Source: Methylococcales bacterium (GTDB lineage: Bacteria > Pseudomonadota > Gammaproteobacteria > Methylococcales > Methylomonadaceae). From it: 64,000 nt of DNA. A program made the translations under genes and the position numbers. Under the pieces are notes generated by a model, which was not told where the DNA came from, ran no database searches, and saw nothing but the letters and a program-made list of their open reading frames with translations. Every line of letters starts with the position of its first letter. Position 1 is the stretch's first letter. The stretch covers positions 1,240,001 to 1,304,000 of the forward strand of contig JAUZSN010000002.1 of NCBI GenBank assembly GCA_030949405.1, given 5' to 3'. This document shows positions 19,242 through 30,574 of the stretch, one piece after another.

Positions 19242-20336
19242 TTATTTTATTTTAAATTGACCGTTAAAAATTTCAATCAAAGTCGTCAAAAATAGTTGAT
19301 TTTCATTAGCAGTTCCTATGGTTACTCTCAAACAATCGCTGAGTAATCCTGCTTGTGGTGATAAATTCTTAATTAAAATTTGGCGGACTTTTAGCTCTAA
19401 AAATACCGTATCAGCTAAACCCTCGGGGGTTTTAAATAAAATAAAATTTGCGGCACTCGCATACGTTTTAATGCCCTCTATTTTATTAAGTTCAGATAAA
19501 ACAACCCCACGTTGCTGACAAATTTCCTGCGTTTGTTGCTCAAAAATATCATAATGTAATAACGCAAAACACGCGGTCGTTTGTGTTAACACATTAATAT
19601 TATAGGGTAATCGTATTTTATCCAGTTCGGCAATAATTGAAGGCTGTCCTGCTATAAAGCCTAAACGCAGTCCTGCAAGCCCTAATTTAGATAACGTTCG
19701 CATCACTAATAGGTTTTCATAATCCCCCATAAAATCAATAAAACTGGCTTCAGCAAAAGGCGCGTAAGCTTCATCAATAATGACCAGCCCGTTGCTTTTT
19801 TCTATAATTTTTTTAATGTCCGCCGTTTTAAATAAGTTCCCCGTCGGGTTATTGGGGTAGGCTAAAAAAATTACTGCAGGCTGATGTTGGTCGATTGCCA
19901 ACAGCATGGCCTCTAAATTTAAGGAAAAATCCTCATTTAAACCAACAGATTGGTAGTTAAGCCCCAAACTTAAACTAATTTGTTTATACATGACAAAACT
20001 AGGTTCGGGGGCCAGTACCGTTGATCCTATTTGTAATCCCATTAATAATAATTGGATAATTTCATCCGAACCATTACCCAATAACACATCAAAAGCGTCG
20101 GGAATATCATTTACCTGCTTTATAAGTGCAGTTAATTTTTGAGCCGCAGGATCGGGGTAACGATTTAATGCACAGTGTTTAAGCGACTCTAGCCATTGCT
20201 GACTGATTTCATCAGGCAAGTTATAGGGATTCTCCATCGCATCCAGTTTTATAAAATGAGTGGAGTCAGCCACCTTATAGGCCGACATTTCAAGAATTTG
20301 GGGTCGAAAAATACGTGAAATAACCGAGTTATTCAT
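19242..20336 (-). CDS. hisC: Histidinol-phosphate aminotransferase
   Basis: PLP-dependent fold-type I enzyme converting imidazole acetol phosphate to histidinol phosphate. The 364 residues show LLGNGSDEIIQLL, AYPNNPTGNLF, VIIDEAYAPF and the PLP lysine in RTLSKLGLAGLRLGF. It lies 36 bp after ispH on the same strand, so the two may be co-transcribed, away from other his genes. Confidence 0.93.
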   Translation of the reverse strand: MNNSVISRIFRPQILEMSAYKVADSTHFIKLDAMENPYNLPDEISQQWLESLKHCALNRYPDPAAQKLTALIKQVNDIPDAFDVLLGNGSDEIIQLLLMGLQIGSTVLAPEPSFVMYKQISLSLGLNYQSVGLNEDFSLNLEAMLLAIDQHQPAVIFLAYPNNPTGNLFKTADIKKIIEKSNGLVIIDEAYAPFAEASFIDFMGDYENLLVMRTLSKLGLAGLRLGFIAGQPSIIAELDKIRLPYNINVLTQTTACFALLHYDIFEQQTQEICQQRGVVLSELNKIEGIKTYASAANFILFKTPEGLADTVFLELKVRQILIKNLSPQAGLLSDCLRVTIGTANENQLFLTTLIEIFNGQFKIK

Positions 20337-20372
20337 AATCTATAGGAAACAGTAGTTTAATAGCACTTAAAT

Positions 20373-21329
20373 TTATTTATTTTTTTCAAGATGTTTTTTT
20401 AGATTGCTGGGTAACGAAAAAACAACAGTTTCTTCTATACCTTGATGCTCTGCAACCATTTTTCCTCCCCATTTCTGTAATTGTTTAATCACTTCTTGAA
20501 CTAAGATTTCAGGCGCAGAGGCTCCAGCGGTCACACCAACAACATTCACATCGGTAAACCAGTCCTGCTTCATATCTTGATAGGTATCAATTAAATACGA
20601 AGATTTTCCTAATTGCACTGCAATTTCACGTAAACGGTTAGAATTTGAACTATTAGGTGAACCGACCACTAAAATAATATCTGCAATGGCGGATAAATCT
20701 CGTACCGCATCTTGACGGTTCTGAGTGGCATAACAAATATCATCTTTCTTTTGTTCTTGAATCGATGGAAAATATTTTTTTAACGCATCGACCATGATTT
20801 TTGTATCCGTCATCGAAAGCGTAGTTTGGGTCACATAAGCTAAGTTTTCAGGATTATTTACGCTAAGGACTTCAACATCTTTAGGGGTTTCCACCAGATA
20901 AATGTCACCGTGTTCAGTACATTTTTCATATTGCCCCATCGTTCCTTCCACTTCAGGATGCCCTGCGTGTCCAATTAAGATGACTTCACGGTCTTCTTTT
21001 GCATGTTTAGCGACTTGAATATGAACCTTAGTGACTAAAGGACAGGTCGCATCAAAAACAGTTAGACTCCGTTCAACCGCTTGCTGTTGAACTTTTTTTG
21101 AAACGCCATGCGCACTAAAGATTACATTCCCTTTTTTAGGAACATCGTCTAAATCTTCAATAAAAACCGCGCCCTTTTCACGAAGGCCTTCAACAACCGT
21201 ACGGTTATGAACGACTTCATGGCGAACGTAAACAGGTTCACCAAATGCATCCAATGCTTGGTCTACAATTTCAATAGCGCGATCAACGCCTGCACAAAAT
21301 CCACGAGGGTTAGCGAGTACAATTTGCAT
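20373..21329 (-). CDS. ispH: 4-hydroxy-3-methylbut-2-enyl diphosphate reductase
   Basis: Last step of the MEP pathway, producing IPP and DMAPP; an oxygen-sensitive [4Fe-4S] enzyme. The three cluster cysteines are in GFCAGV (Cys12), DATCPLV and [10 protein letters not shown], with the substrate-binding [10 protein letters not shown] and the THVHIQ-like VTKVHIQ motif. 318 residues, normal length. It supplies precursors for farnesyl diphosphate, the substrate of the geosmin synthase encoded about 13 kb away. Confidence 0.96.
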   Translation of the reverse strand: MQIVLANPRGFCAGVDRAIEIVDQALDAFGEPVYVRHEVVHNRTVVEGLREKGAVFIEDLDDVPKKGNVIFSAHGVSKKVQQQAVERSLTVFDATCPLVTKVHIQVAKHAKEDREVILIGHAGHPEVEGTMGQYEKCTEHGDIYLVETPKDVEVLSVNNPENLAYVTQTTLSMTDTKIMVDALKKYFPSIQEQKKDDICYATQNRQDAVRDLSAIADIILVVGSPNSSNSNRLREIAVQLGKSSYLIDTYQDMKQDWFTDVNVVGVTAGASAPEILVQEVIKQLQKWGGKMVAEHQGIEETVVFSLPSNLKKHLEKNK

Positions 21330-21657
21330 ATTCTTGACTTCTTTACTAGGTTAAAATTAATTTCATTCTAACGCAATCCATCTGAATCAAACGATAATTC
21401 CTCTACATTTAAGGGCGTTGAAAGCCGTGAATTTAAACCAAAAGCGAACCTGAGTAAGCTGTATTGATCTATCTTTACGCAACGTAGTCATTTTTTACAG
21501 GCTTCTGTGATAGGCAATGATTGCCGTATTTAAAAGGCATTATCAAGAGTGAAAAACACTAAAACTTTAAACCCTTAAGAAATTCAGTATTGAGTGTTAT
21601 ATACTGTGACTCAAATACTAAAAATGTTAAACGCTATTTTTATATAAAGAGGGATTT
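21330..21657. other. Intergenic region between divergent ispH and UPF0182 genes
   Basis: 328 bp carrying the promoters of both genes. The UPF0182 start is preceded by AAAGAGGGATTT (Shine-Dalgarno). Nothing else identified. Confidence 0.4.
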
Positions 21658-24330
21658 ATGCAGAACTGGAAGCGGTTGCTACCGTCATTGATTGGCGCAG
21701 CCATTGTTATTACCATAATTTTATATGTTGCTTTTTACGTCATCTTTCTCGATCTCTTTGTCGATTTATGGTGGTTTAGCTCATTAGAATTAGAAGGTTA
21801 TTTTTGGTTAAAATTATTATATCGCTTTATTTTATCAGGCGGTGTTACCCTCGCTTTTTTTGCTATTTTCTTTTTTCATTTTTGGATAGCCTCACGTTAT
21901 TTAGGCCTTAACCCCCCCGATGACATTCTGCTTGATAAAGATAAGCGGAAACGTTTTCTAAGTTTCTCAGAAGCGTTTATGGATGGCTCGGAAAAAATTT
22001 ACACGCCGTTATCATTCATTCTAGCCATTGTTATTGCCCTACCTTTTTACAATCAATGGGAATCGGCTCTTTTATTCTTTTTTGGCGAAGATTCAGGGGT
22101 TTTAGAACCCGTTTATGGCCATGATATAAGCTTTTATTTATTTTCTTACCCACTGTATGTTCTCATTCAACAAGAATTATTAATCACCTCGATTATTTTA
22201 TTTTTCATGGTGAGTTTTTTATATTGGATTGAACATATTTTTGTTCCCGATCAAAATACAGAATACCCCTTAGGCGCAAAAATTCATCTGACCATTTTAA
22301 TGGGGTTTGTGGTTTTATTTGTCATTTTAGGTTTTTTTCTGGAACGGTTTTCACTTCTTTACGCCGACGCTCACGAACCCGTTTTTTTTGGCCCAGGTTT
22401 TGTTGAAATACGTTATGAATTACCGCTGGTTTGGATCGCTGTCATTAGCTTTTTAATCATTGCCGTAACCACCGTTATTTTTATATTTTCACAAAAACAC
22501 CGTGCAAAATGGCCGTTAATCTTATCCATTACTGTTTTTTTAGGCGTTATAGGCTTACAAACCGTTGAATTTATTCCCAGCTTAATTAGTAAATTTATTG
22601 TAAAACCTAATCCTGTTAAAACAGAAAAAAACTTTATGGCTCATAACATTAAAGCTACGCTGGATGCTTACGGCCTTAATGCCATTAAAACAGTTGAAGT
22701 TGAAAGTAGTGTCGATGCAACCAAAGACATTGAAGAGTGGTCGTCACAGCAACATTTTGAGAATATTCCCGTTTGGGATCGAGAACATTTAACCGATGGT
22801 TATATGCAATTACAAGGCATTCGACCGTATTATAAATTTTTAGCCGTTGATGAAGATCGCTATTTTTTACATGGGCATACCCAGCAAGTTAATTTAAGTG
22901 CGCGTGAAATTAATATCAGTGAATTACCCAAAGAAGCTCAAAACTGGGAAAACACACACTTACGTTATACGCATGGTTATGGCGGTGTGGTTACCCCAGC
23001 GGCACAAGATGCAGGCAAACCGATCAAATGGTATTTACGGGGTTTAAATATGCACTCCGATGTCGGCTTGAGTGTTAAAAACCCTGATATTTATTTTGGG
23101 CAAGAAAACTACCATTATGCCATTGTCCCTAATGGGTTAATTATAAAAGAGCTTTCTGATTCGGATTTAATCATGAAAGGACAGTATGAGGGCGGCGCGG
23201 GTGTTTTAATTCCCTCTTATTTTAGAAAGTTATTATTTGCCTTTTATTTAAAAAATACCAACATCTTTTTATCACCCAATATTACCCAAGAAAGCCGCGT
23301 ACTCTTACGTCGAAATATTATTAAACGAATTAATACCTTAACGCCTTTTTTACATTTAGATAACGACCCCTATTTGGTCATCACCAAAGATCGTTTTTTC
23401 TGGATACAAGATGCGTATACCTTATCGGATAAATACCCAGTTTCTAAGCCCGTTAAAAACGACTTTTTAGATGGGCCGCAAGAATTTAACTATATCCGTA
23501 ACGCCGTTAAAATCACGGTGGATGCCTATGGGGGGGATGTAAAATATTATATTTCTGATGAATCCGATCCTATCATTCAAGCCTATAGTCGCGCATACCC
23601 CGGTGTTTTTCAAAGCTTAGAAGAAATGCCCGATGAACTAAGAAAGCATTTACGTTACCCACGCGATCTTTATTATTTGCAAATGAAAGTTTATGCAAAA
23701 TATCATCAACAATCGCCTGAGTTATTTTATGAGCAAGCGGAAACATGGCAGTTCGCAACGATTAATAATAAACTCGTTGAACCGTATTTCATCACGATGG
23801 ATTTTGGTAATTGTAATGATCGTGAAGAGTTTGTCATGATTAACCCCATGACCCCCGTGCGTAGAGATAATTTAAGCATGATTGGCATTGCAGGGACATT
23901 GGATAAAGAAGGCTGTGGCTTAAAATATAAACCTGAAATTACCGTTTATAAGTTTCATAAAGATATACAAGTGAATGGGCCGGCTCAAGTCGATGCCTTA
24001 ATTGATCAAAACCCTGAAATCTCAGAACAATTTACCCTGTGGGATCAACATGGCTCGGTGGTAAAACGAGGTCGAATGATTATTTTACCGATGGGGAAAT
24101 CCATGCTTTATGTTCAACCCATTTATATGATTTCAACCAAAACTAAGATCCCCGAATTAGTGCGTGTTATTGTTTCCATTGGAAATCAAGTGGTGATGGA
24201 TAAAACCTTACGTTCAGCCTTTAAGCGTTTAAAAACACGTTTTATGCTTCATGCCAATGATACGACGGGCATTAGCGAATCGGATACGCCAACACCTGAG
24301 AATGACGCATCAAACCTTAAAAAGAAATAA
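21658..24330 (+). CDS. UPF0182 family large membrane protein
   Basis: 890 residues. The N-terminal third has about seven transmembrane helices (for example residues 10-35, 58-80, 115-135, 165-190, 210-230). The remainder is a large soluble domain with GGVVTPAAQDAGKP, YDVEDPIIQAYSRAYPGVF-like FQSLEEMP and QLLRDLYY-like YPRDLYYLQMKVYAKYH. This matches UPF0182/COG1615, known mainly from actinobacteria and cyanobacteria and patchily from proteobacteria; no function is established. Monocistronic, ending in a strong terminator. Confidence 0.88.
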   Translation: MQNWKRLLPSLIGAAIVITIILYVAFYVIFLDLFVDLWWFSSLELEGYFWLKLLYRFILSGGVTLAFFAIFFFHFWIASRYLGLNPPDDILLDKDKRKRFLSFSEAFMDGSEKIYTPLSFILAIVIALPFYNQWESALLFFFGEDSGVLEPVYGHDISFYLFSYPLYVLIQQELLITSIILFFMVSFLYWIEHIFVPDQNTEYPLGAKIHLTILMGFVVLFVILGFFLERFSLLYADAHEPVFFGPGFVEIRYELPLVWIAVISFLIIAVTTVIFIFSQKHRAKWPLILSITVFLGVIGLQTVEFIPSLISKFIVKPNPVKTEKNFMAHNIKATLDAYGLNAIKTVEVESSVDATKDIEEWSSQQHFENIPVWDREHLTDGYMQLQGIRPYYKFLAVDEDRYFLHGHTQQVNLSAREINISELPKEAQNWENTHLRYTHGYGGVVTPAAQDAGKPIKWYLRGLNMHSDVGLSVKNPDIYFGQENYHYAIVPNGLIIKELSDSDLIMKGQYEGGAGVLIPSYFRKLLFAFYLKNTNIFLSPNITQESRVLLRRNIIKRINTLTPFLHLDNDPYLVITKDRFFWIQDAYTLSDKYPVSKPVKNDFLDGPQEFNYIRNAVKITVDAYGGDVKYYISDESDPIIQAYSRAYPGVFQSLEEMPDELRKHLRYPRDLYYLQMKVYAKYHQQSPELFYEQAETWQFATINNKLVEPYFITMDFGNCNDREEFVMINPMTPVRRDNLSMIGIAGTLDKEGCGLKYKPEITVYKFHKDIQVNGPAQVDALIDQNPEISEQFTLWDQHGSVVKRGRMIILPMGKSMLYVQPIYMISTKTKIPELVRVIVSIGNQVVMDKTLRSAFKRLKTRFMLHANDTTGISESDTPTPENDASNLKKK

Positions 24331-24345
24331 CGCGTTGTCATTAAA

Positions 24346-24378
24346 GAGCCGCCTCAAAAGCGGCTCGCATCCTCTTTT
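24346..24378 (+). terminator. Rho-independent terminator after the UPF0182 gene
   Basis: GAGCCGC/GCGGCTC stem with a loop of seven, followed after six bases by a T run. It lies between convergent genes. Confidence 0.75.
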
Positions 24379-24379
24379 T

Positions 24380-25384
24380 TCATTCTTCTTCTAAGTGATA
24401 AGCCACCAACCGCTCTACTTCGTTTTTAGAGCCTAAAATCAAGGGAACTCGTTGATGTATGGCCTGTGGTTTTATCTCTAAAATCCGTTCACGTCCTGTT
24501 GAACACGCCCCGCCTGCTTGCTCAATAATCAAGCCCATCGGGTTTGCTTCATACATTAATCGTAATCGTCCCGACTTAGATTTATGGGTATCCAAAGGGT
24601 ACATAAAAACGCCCCCCCGCATTAATACACGATAGACCTCAGCAACTAACGACGCGATCCAACGCATATTAAAGTTTTTACCCCGAACCCCCTCTTCCCC
24701 TTGTAAACATTCATCAACATAGCGTTGTACAGGCGGTTCCCAAAAACGTTGATTCGACATATTAATAGCAAATTCAGCGGTCTCTTTAGGAATTTCTATC
24801 TTGGGATGCGTTAGTATAAACTCACCAATATCAGGATCTAACGTAAACCCATTTACGCCATTACCCGTGGTTAATACCATCATTGTCGAGGGGCCATATA
24901 AAACAAATCCCGCACACACTTGCTCAGAACCTTGCTTCAAAAAATCATTAGCGGTTGGCTCTAATCCTTTGTCATACCGTAAAATTGAAAAAATAGTACC
25001 TACGGTTAAATTTAAATCAATATTTGACGAACCATCCAGCGGATCAAAAAGGGCGAGATATTTCCCTCTTGGGTACTGATTAGGGATTTTAATCGGCTCA
25101 TCAATTTCCTCAGAGAGCATTCCTGATAAATGCCCCGTCCAATTGAGCGCGTCAACCATGATATTATGACTTAAAATATCAAGCTTTTTTTGTACTTCAC
25201 CCTGTACATTTTCAGTACCTGCATCCCCTAACACCCCCATTAAATCTCCTCGATTAACTAAGTGAGATATTTTTTTACAGGCCGTTGCGATGTCATTTAA
25301 AAGTAAACTAAAATCCCCAGATATTCCTGAAAATTCACGTTGTTGTTCAATAATAAACTGGGTTAGCGTGACATTATGTGCCAT
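24380..25384 (-). CDS. fbp: Fructose-1,6-bisphosphatase class 1
   Basis: Gluconeogenic or Calvin-cycle phosphatase. 334 residues with the metal-binding [14 protein letters not shown], the Glu of SEEIDEP and the substrate-binding [20 protein letters not shown]-type block. Single gene, convergent with the UPF0182 gene. Confidence 0.95.
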   Translation of the reverse strand: MAHNVTLTQFIIEQQREFSGISGDFSLLLNDIATACKKISHLVNRGDLMGVLGDAGTENVQGEVQKKLDILSHNIMVDALNWTGHLSGMLSEEIDEPIKIPNQYPRGKYLALFDPLDGSSNIDLNLTVGTIFSILRYDKGLEPTANDFLKQGSEQVCAGFVLYGPSTMMVLTTGNGVNGFTLDPDIGEFILTHPKIEIPKETAEFAINMSNQRFWEPPVQRYVDECLQGEEGVRGKNFNMRWIASLVAEVYRVLMRGGVFMYPLDTHKSKSGRLRLMYEANPMGLIIEQAGGACSTGRERILEIKPQAIHQRVPLILGSKNEVERLVAYHLEEE

Positions 25385-25570
25385 ATTTTTCTCTGTCGTT
25401 TTAATTTAAAAGCGGATAGTCAAGGCTTATCAGCTCATGAGCAGAACCGCGATATTTCACGTCTCTGGCGTTTATAGACTCACGGATTATTTTATAGTAG
25501 ATAGTCGTACATCGCTAGCGTACTCGATCACTTTAAATCAACACGCCCTCCCCTAACTAATCATCGTCTA

Positions 25571-26344
25571 TCAAAAAGGATAATCATAATCAATGATTAA
25601 CGGTGCGTGATCTGAAAACCGTTGATCCTTGTAAATAGCGGTTGCTTGCACCTTATCTTTCAGTTTTTGAGTGATTATTTGATAATCAAGCCGCCATCCG
25701 ACATTTTTTGCCCAGGATTGCCCCCGATTTGACCACCAGGTATATTCATCAGGTTGCTGTTCTACTAATCGAAAGGCATCAAACCATAACGCATCCACAA
25801 AAAGATCATCCAACCAAGCCCGCTCTTCAGGCAAAAATCCCGAATTTTTACGATTCCCTTTCCAATTTTTTAAATCTTCTTCTTTGTGCGCAATATTCCA
25901 ATCCCCCGCAATAACATAATCACGGCCCTCATTAGCGAGTTTTTGTAAATATGGCAAAAAACGGGCTAAAAAATCGAATTTAACCGCTTGTCGTTCCTCA
26001 CTCGCCGAGCCTGAATGAAGGTATAAAGAAATGACACTTAAACGCCCAAAACGCGCTTCAATAAAACGGCCCTCGACATCCACATCCTCCCAGCCAATGC
26101 CTTTTATAACCTCATCGGGTTTCTTTTTACAATACAAGGCCACCCCGCTATAACCTTTTTTAACGGCATCATGATAAAAACAATGATACCCCGTTGGATG
26201 AAATGCCTCCGCTGTGAGTTGAGTCTCTTGAGCTTTCGTTTCTTGAATACAAATAACATCGGCATTTTGAGTCTGTAACCAAGGAAAAACCCCCTTACGT
26301 TCAGCGGCACGAATACCGTTTGCATTTAAAGTAATAATACGCAT
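25571..26344 (-). CDS. xth: Exodeoxyribonuclease III / AP endonuclease
   Basis: Base-excision repair nuclease. 257 residues of the exonuclease-endonuclease-phosphatase fold: LNANGIRAA, the metal Glu in CIQETKAQ, the catalytic GDWNIAH and the terminal SDHAPLIIDY. It is divergent from rpmE. Its paralogue type (XthA-like or ExoA-like) is not resolved here. Confidence 0.92.
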   Translation of the reverse strand: MRIITLNANGIRAAERKGVFPWLQTQNADVICIQETKAQETQLTAEAFHPTGYHCFYHDAVKKGYSGVALYCKKKPDEVIKGIGWEDVDVEGRFIEARFGRLSVISLYLHSGSASEERQAVKFDFLARFLPYLQKLANEGRDYVIAGDWNIAHKEEDLKNWKGNRKNSGFLPEERAWLDDLFVDALWFDAFRLVEQQPDEYTWWSNRGQSWAKNVGWRLDYQIITQKLKDKVQATAIYKDQRFSDHAPLIIDYDYPF

Positions 26345-26440
26345 TGTTAATTGATGGTTGCGGTTTTGTTAAGGAACTCGTATTATAACCAGTTCCCTAT
26401 TAAGTTTGTAAGCCCCATCTTGGGCACACTATTAAGAACT

Positions 26441-26641
26441 ATGAAACCAGAAATTCATCCTGACTATAAACAAATTACCGTAACATGTGGCTGTGGAAAT
26501 ACCTTTGAAACAGGTTCTGTGTTAACTAAAGATTTAAATATTGAAGTTTGCTCTTCATGTCATCCTTTTTACACAGGTAAACAGCGTGTTGTTGATACCG
26601 CTGGACGTGTAGATAAATTCCGTAAACGTTTTAGTAAATAA
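26441..26641 (+). CDS. rpmE: 50S ribosomal protein L31
   Basis: 66 residues starting at the ATG at 26441. An upstream extension of this frame to 26351 has no L31 homology and overlaps the xth promoter region, so it is rejected. The zinc-binding (C+) form is indicated by [11 protein letters not shown] and [12 protein letters not shown]. Confidence 0.95.
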   Translation: MKPEIHPDYKQITVTCGCGNTFETGSVLTKDLNIEVCSSCHPFYTGKQRVVDTAGRVDKFRKRFSK

Positions 26642-26703
26642 TTTTTTAGCTCTCGGTGTCGCTTAGTGTAAAATTACTTAACATAATTTTTTGAGAGGCT
26701 CAA

Positions 26704-28011
26704 ATGTCACAAGATACTGTATCCTTTAGAAACAATAGCACGGGTGATGAGTCCGAGTTTCCCCTTTTAACAGGGACACATGGGGCACCTACCGTTAATA
26801 TTGGTTCGTTGAATAAAAATTTAGGGTTATTTACCTATGACCCAGGTTTTGTTTCAACGGCAAGCTGTAAAAGTAATATTACCTATATTGATGGCGAGAA
26901 CGGCGTATTGCTCTATCGGGGCTACCCTATTGAGCAACTTGCAAAACATAGTTCATTTTTAGAAGTCACTTATTTACTGATGAATGGTGAATTACCTAAT
27001 AAACATGAATTATTTAGTTTTTCAGATGAAATTAATCATCACACTCTGCTACACGAATCCCTAAGTGGTTTTTTTGGGGGATTTCATTATGATGCGCATC
27101 CTATGGCCATGATGGTCGGGGTTGTGGGGTCTTTATCGGCTTTTTATCATAGCCAACTCAACATGGAAGATCCTGAACATAGACGCATATCTGCAATGCG
27201 TATGTTAGCAAAAATGCCAACCATTGCAGCCGCCTGTTATCGACACTCGGTCGGATACCCCATTGTCTATCCACGACGAGATTTAGATTATTGTGATAAT
27301 TTTCTAAATATGATGTTCTCACTCCCCTCACAAACCTTTATTCAAAAAGATAAATATATTGAACCGATTACGGTTAAAGCCTTAAATTTACTCTTTATCC
27401 TTCATGCCGATCATGAGCAAAACGCCAGCACATCAACCGTACGTTTAGCGGGAAGTACAGGCGCAAATCCTTATGCGTGCATTGCCGCAGGTATTTCTGC
27501 ACTTTGGGGCCCCGCTCATGGCGGTGCAAACGAAGCTGTTTTAAAAATGTTAGCGGAAATAGGAACGATTGATAACATTCCTAAATACCTTGCCAAAGCG
27601 AAAGATAAAAATGATCCTTTTCGTTTAATGGGGTTTGGTCATCGCGTTTATAAAAACTTTGATCCCAGAGCCACGATTATTCGTGAAACCTGCCATGAAG
27701 TCTTAGAACACTTTCCAACCGATGACCCGTTATTTGAATTAGCACTCGCCTTAGAAGAATACGCCTTAAAGGACGAGTATTTTATTGAGAAAAAGCTTTA
27801 TCCTAATGTTGATTTTTATTCAGGCATCATTTATCGCGCCCTAAAAATCCCTGAAAACATGTTTACCGTGATGTTTGTTATTGCACGCACTGCAGGTTGG
27901 GTTTCCCATTGGTTAGAAATGATGGATGAACCCGTACAACGTATTAGTCGCCCTAGACAGCTTTATACAGGAAGTGCTAAACGTGATTATTTTTCAAAAA
28001 AAGACGCGTAA
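26704..28011 (+). CDS. gltA: Citrate synthase
   Basis: Condenses oxaloacetate with acetyl-CoA. 435 residues of the type found in Gram-negative bacteria: N-terminal domain with [21 protein letters not shown], active-site histidines in [11 protein letters not shown] and [14 protein letters not shown], and the catalytic region [14 protein letters not shown]. The start ATG has GAGAGGCTC upstream. Single gene following rpmE. Confidence 0.96.
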   Translation: MSQDTVSFRNNSTGDESEFPLLTGTHGAPTVNIGSLNKNLGLFTYDPGFVSTASCKSNITYIDGENGVLLYRGYPIEQLAKHSSFLEVTYLLMNGELPNKHELFSFSDEINHHTLLHESLSGFFGGFHYDAHPMAMMVGVVGSLSAFYHSQLNMEDPEHRRISAMRMLAKMPTIAAACYRHSVGYPIVYPRRDLDYCDNFLNMMFSLPSQTFIQKDKYIEPITVKALNLLFILHADHEQNASTSTVRLAGSTGANPYACIAAGISALWGPAHGGANEAVLKMLAEIGTIDNIPKYLAKAKDKNDPFRLMGFGHRVYKNFDPRATIIRETCHEVLEHFPTDDPLFELALALEEYALKDEYFIEKKLYPNVDFYSGIIYRALKIPENMFTVMFVIARTAGWVSHWLEMMDEPVQRISRPRQLYTGSAKRDYFSKKDA

Positions 28012-28126
28012 TAACTCATTAATTTTGTTATTAAAACAACAAATAAACATAAACAGCTTGCTAACAGCTTAAGGGTTTAGTAAAATCCTCGCTCTTTGAT
28101 AGCCTTAACAGAAAACTAACTAATAA

Positions 28127-28555
28127 ATGAAAACATTTAGTGCAAAACCGGCAGAAGTTAAGCGCGATTGGTATGTAATTGATGCAGAAGGGAAGACGCT
28201 TGGTCGACTTGCCACAGAAGTTGCGCGCCGTCTTCGCGGAAAACATAAGCCTGAATATACCCCTCATGTGGATACAGGTGATTATATTATTGTCATCAAT
28301 GCAGAGAAAATTGGTGTTACAGGCAATAAAGAACAAAATAAAATTTATTATCGCCATACAGGTTATGTCGGTAACATGAAGTCTGTCACACTAGGTAAAC
28401 TAAGAAAAACCTTTCCAGATCGTATTATCAATACGGCTATAAAAGGCATGTTACCTAGAAACCCATTAGGTCGTGCTATGTTCAAAAAGTTAAAGGTTTA
28501 TGCAGGCCCAACTCATGAACATCAAGCTCAACAACCTAAAGTGTTAGAACTCTAA
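28127..28555 (+). CDS. rplM: 50S ribosomal protein L13
   Basis: 142 residues with [30 protein letters not shown] and the [21 protein letters not shown] block. Forms the conserved rplM-rpsI operon with a 12-bp gap to rpsI. Confidence 0.97.
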   Translation: MKTFSAKPAEVKRDWYVIDAEGKTLGRLATEVARRLRGKHKPEYTPHVDTGDYIIVINAEKIGVTGNKEQNKIYYRHTGYVGNMKSVTLGKLRKTFPDRIINTAIKGMLPRNPLGRAMFKKLKVYAGPTHEHQAQQPKVLEL

Positions 28556-28567
28556 AAAGGATAGATT

Positions 28568-28957
28568 ATGGCAGCTCAGTATTATGGAACAGGTCGACGT
28601 AAAAGTGCAATTGCACGGGTATATGCGATCTCAGGTTCAGGTAAGATTACGATTAACAAACAATCAATTGAAGACTATTTTGGTCGTAAAACTGATCAAA
28701 TGTTAGTCAAACAACCGCTTGTGTGTGTTGAAAAAACAACTGATTTTGATCTTAATATCATCGTCAAAGGCGGTGGTCCATCAGGTCAAGCAGGCGCAAT
28801 TCGTCATGGATTAGCTCGTGCATTAATGGATTTTGATGAAACGTTACGCGCTCCTTTGAGAAAAGCTGGGTATGTTACTCGTGATTCTCGTCAAGTTGAA
28901 CGTAAGAAAATCGGCTTGCACAAAGCTAGAAAGCGTCCTCAGTATTCAAAACGTTAA
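28568..28957 (+). CDS. rpsI: 30S ribosomal protein S9
   Basis: 129 residues: [13 protein letters not shown] at the N-terminus, [19 protein letters not shown] in the middle, and the basic tail [11 protein letters not shown] that contacts P-site tRNA. AAAAAGGATAG precedes the start. Confidence 0.97.
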   Translation: MAAQYYGTGRRKSAIARVYAISGSGKITINKQSIEDYFGRKTDQMLVKQPLVCVEKTTDFDLNIIVKGGGPSGQAGAIRHGLARALMDFDETLRAPLRKAGYVTRDSRQVERKKIGLHKARKRPQYSKR

Positions 28958-28975
28958 GTTTGAATCAAGCGGTCG

Positions 28976-29007
28976 AAAAAAGGGGAATCGAAAGATTCCC
29001 CTTTTTT
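28976..29007 (+). terminator. Terminator of the rplM-rpsI operon
   Basis: AAGGGGAATC-GAAA-GATTCCCCTT with a GAAA tetraloop, followed by a T7 run, 20 bp after the rpsI stop. Confidence 0.93.
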
Positions 29008-29018
29008 TATGTCCTGAT

Positions 29019-29049
29019 AAAAAGCAGTGTAACAAGGCACTGCTTTTTT
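29019..29049. terminator. Second, bidirectional terminator hairpin between rpsI and erpA
   Basis: AAAGCAGTG/CACTGCTTT stem with A-run and T-run on either side. It can serve erpA on the minus strand and back up the rpsI terminator on the plus strand. Confidence 0.8.
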
Positions 29050-29081
29050 CTACCGTCTATGGTATCAACAAGGATAACTCG

Positions 29082-29414
29082 TTAGGTTGAAAAAGAAGAA
29101 CCACAGCCACACGTTGTAGTTGCATTTGGGTTTCTAATCACAAACTGAGAGCCGGCCACATCTTCTTTATAATCAATTTCCGCGCCCGTTAAATAACCAA
29201 TACTCATAGAATCGACTAAAACGGTGACTCCGCCATTTTCGACTTGCGTATCATCCTCATTCACTTCTTCATCAAAGGTAAACCCATACTGAAAACCAGA
29301 ACACCCCCCCCCAGTGACATAAACTCTGAGTTTTAAATTGTCATTACCTTCGTCAGCAATTAAAGTACCGACTTTCGTTGCCGCACTATTTGTAAAAATA
29401 ATAGGATTTTCCAT
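29082..29414 (-). CDS. erpA: A-type iron-sulfur cluster insertion protein ErpA
   Basis: 110 residues with the three cluster cysteines of the A-type carriers, in [11 protein letters not shown] and the C-terminal CGCGSSF. The [12 protein letters not shown] segment is typical of ErpA. It delivers [Fe-S] clusters to targets such as IspH, encoded in the same window. Downstream of serC-pheA but separated by 43 bp, so possibly the same transcript. Confidence 0.92.
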   Translation of the reverse strand: MENPIIFTNSAATKVGTLIADEGNDNLKLRVYVTGGGCSGFQYGFTFDEEVNEDDTQVENGGVTVLVDSMSIGYLTGAEIDYKEDVAGSQFVIRNPNATTTCGCGSSFST

Positions 29415-29457
29415 ATTAATGCCTCTATTGTTATCGTTAAAAAAGAGAAGACCTATC

Positions 29458-30558
29458 TTATATCACAGCTTTTGGATAAGAGCCTAAGATATTTAACAAA
29501 GTCACATTATTTTTTAAATGCGCCAATGCTTTTGCAACAGGCTCATCATCTTGATGCCCGTCAATATCAATAAAAAATACATAGTCCCACAAGCCTTGTC
29601 GAGAAGGACGCGACTCAATATGAGTCATACTAATCCCTTGTTCAGCAAACGATTCTAGCATTTTATGTAATGCGCCCGATTTATTCCCCATGGATAACAC
29701 CAATGAGGTTTTATCTAAACCTGTTGATTCGGGTCGTTGTTTACCGATAATCATAAACCGAGTGGTATTATTAGGCTCATCCTCAATATTTTTTTCAATA
29801 ATATTTAACGCATATAAATCTGCGGCGACTTTACCTGCAATTGCCACCTTATCATTACACTCTTTCACCGATTTTACCGCCTCCGCATTACTACTGACAG
29901 GCGTTAGTTTGGTATTCGGTAAATTCGCCTCTAGCCATTGACGACATTGGGCCAATGATTGTTGATGTGAAAGCACCTCGGTCACTTCTGATAGCTTATT
30001 GACATTGCCAATTAAATTTTGATGAACCCGTATTTCAACTTCCCCACAAATTTGCAAGGGGGAATTTAAAAAGCAATCTAAGGTATGAGCAATAACGCCT
30101 TCCGTAGAATTTTCAACAGGAACAACACCAAACTGGCAATGATCGTTTTCAACACTGTTAAAAATATCCAGAATGCTACTAATCGGTTGTGCATGAACCG
30201 CATGACCAAAATGTTTAAACGTAGCTTGCTGTGTAAACGTGCCTTCAGGCCCTAAAAATGCGACTTCAAGCGGTTTTTCTAATGCCAAACAGGCCGACAT
30301 AATTTCTCGAAAAAAAGACACCATCGTATCGCCACTTAAAGGCCCTGTGTTTAGCTCACGAATACGGCGTAACACTAAAGCCTCACGATCAGGACGATAA
30401 AAAGTTATTTTTTCACCCGTCGATAATTTAGTTTTAGCCACTTCCATTGCACAATTTGCACGTTGATTAAGCAGTTCTAAAATTTTCGTATCAATTGTAT
30501 CAATTTGCTGACGTAGCTGAGGCAAAGGAATAATATCAGAAGTCATTTTTTTGGTCAT
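29458..30558 (-). CDS. pheA: Bifunctional chorismate mutase / prephenate dehydratase
   Basis: 366 residues: AroQ chorismate mutase (about 10-95, [23 protein letters not shown]), prephenate dehydratase (about 100-280, [12 protein letters not shown] and [10 protein letters not shown]) and C-terminal ACT domain ([22 protein letters not shown]), the site of phenylalanine feedback control. It follows serC by 16 bp, an arrangement common in gammaproteobacteria. Confidence 0.96.
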   Translation of the reverse strand: MTKKMTSDIIPLPQLRQQIDTIDTKILELLNQRANCAMEVAKTKLSTGEKITFYRPDREALVLRRIRELNTGPLSGDTMVSFFREIMSACLALEKPLEVAFLGPEGTFTQQATFKHFGHAVHAQPISSILDIFNSVENDHCQFGVVPVENSTEGVIAHTLDCFLNSPLQICGEVEIRVHQNLIGNVNKLSEVTEVLSHQQSLAQCRQWLEANLPNTKLTPVSSNAEAVKSVKECNDKVAIAGKVAADLYALNIIEKNIEDEPNNTTRFMIIGKQRPESTGLDKTSLVLSMGNKSGALHKMLESFAEQGISMTHIESRPSRQGLWDYVFFIDIDGHQDDEPVAKALAHLKNNVTLLNILGSYPKAVI

Positions 30559-30574
30559 GGTTGTTTAAACCCCT

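Noticed and set aside
26351-26440. N-terminal extension of the L31 frame
   Set aside because: The extension has no L31 similarity and overlaps the divergent promoter region of xth; the conserved protein starts at ATG 26441.
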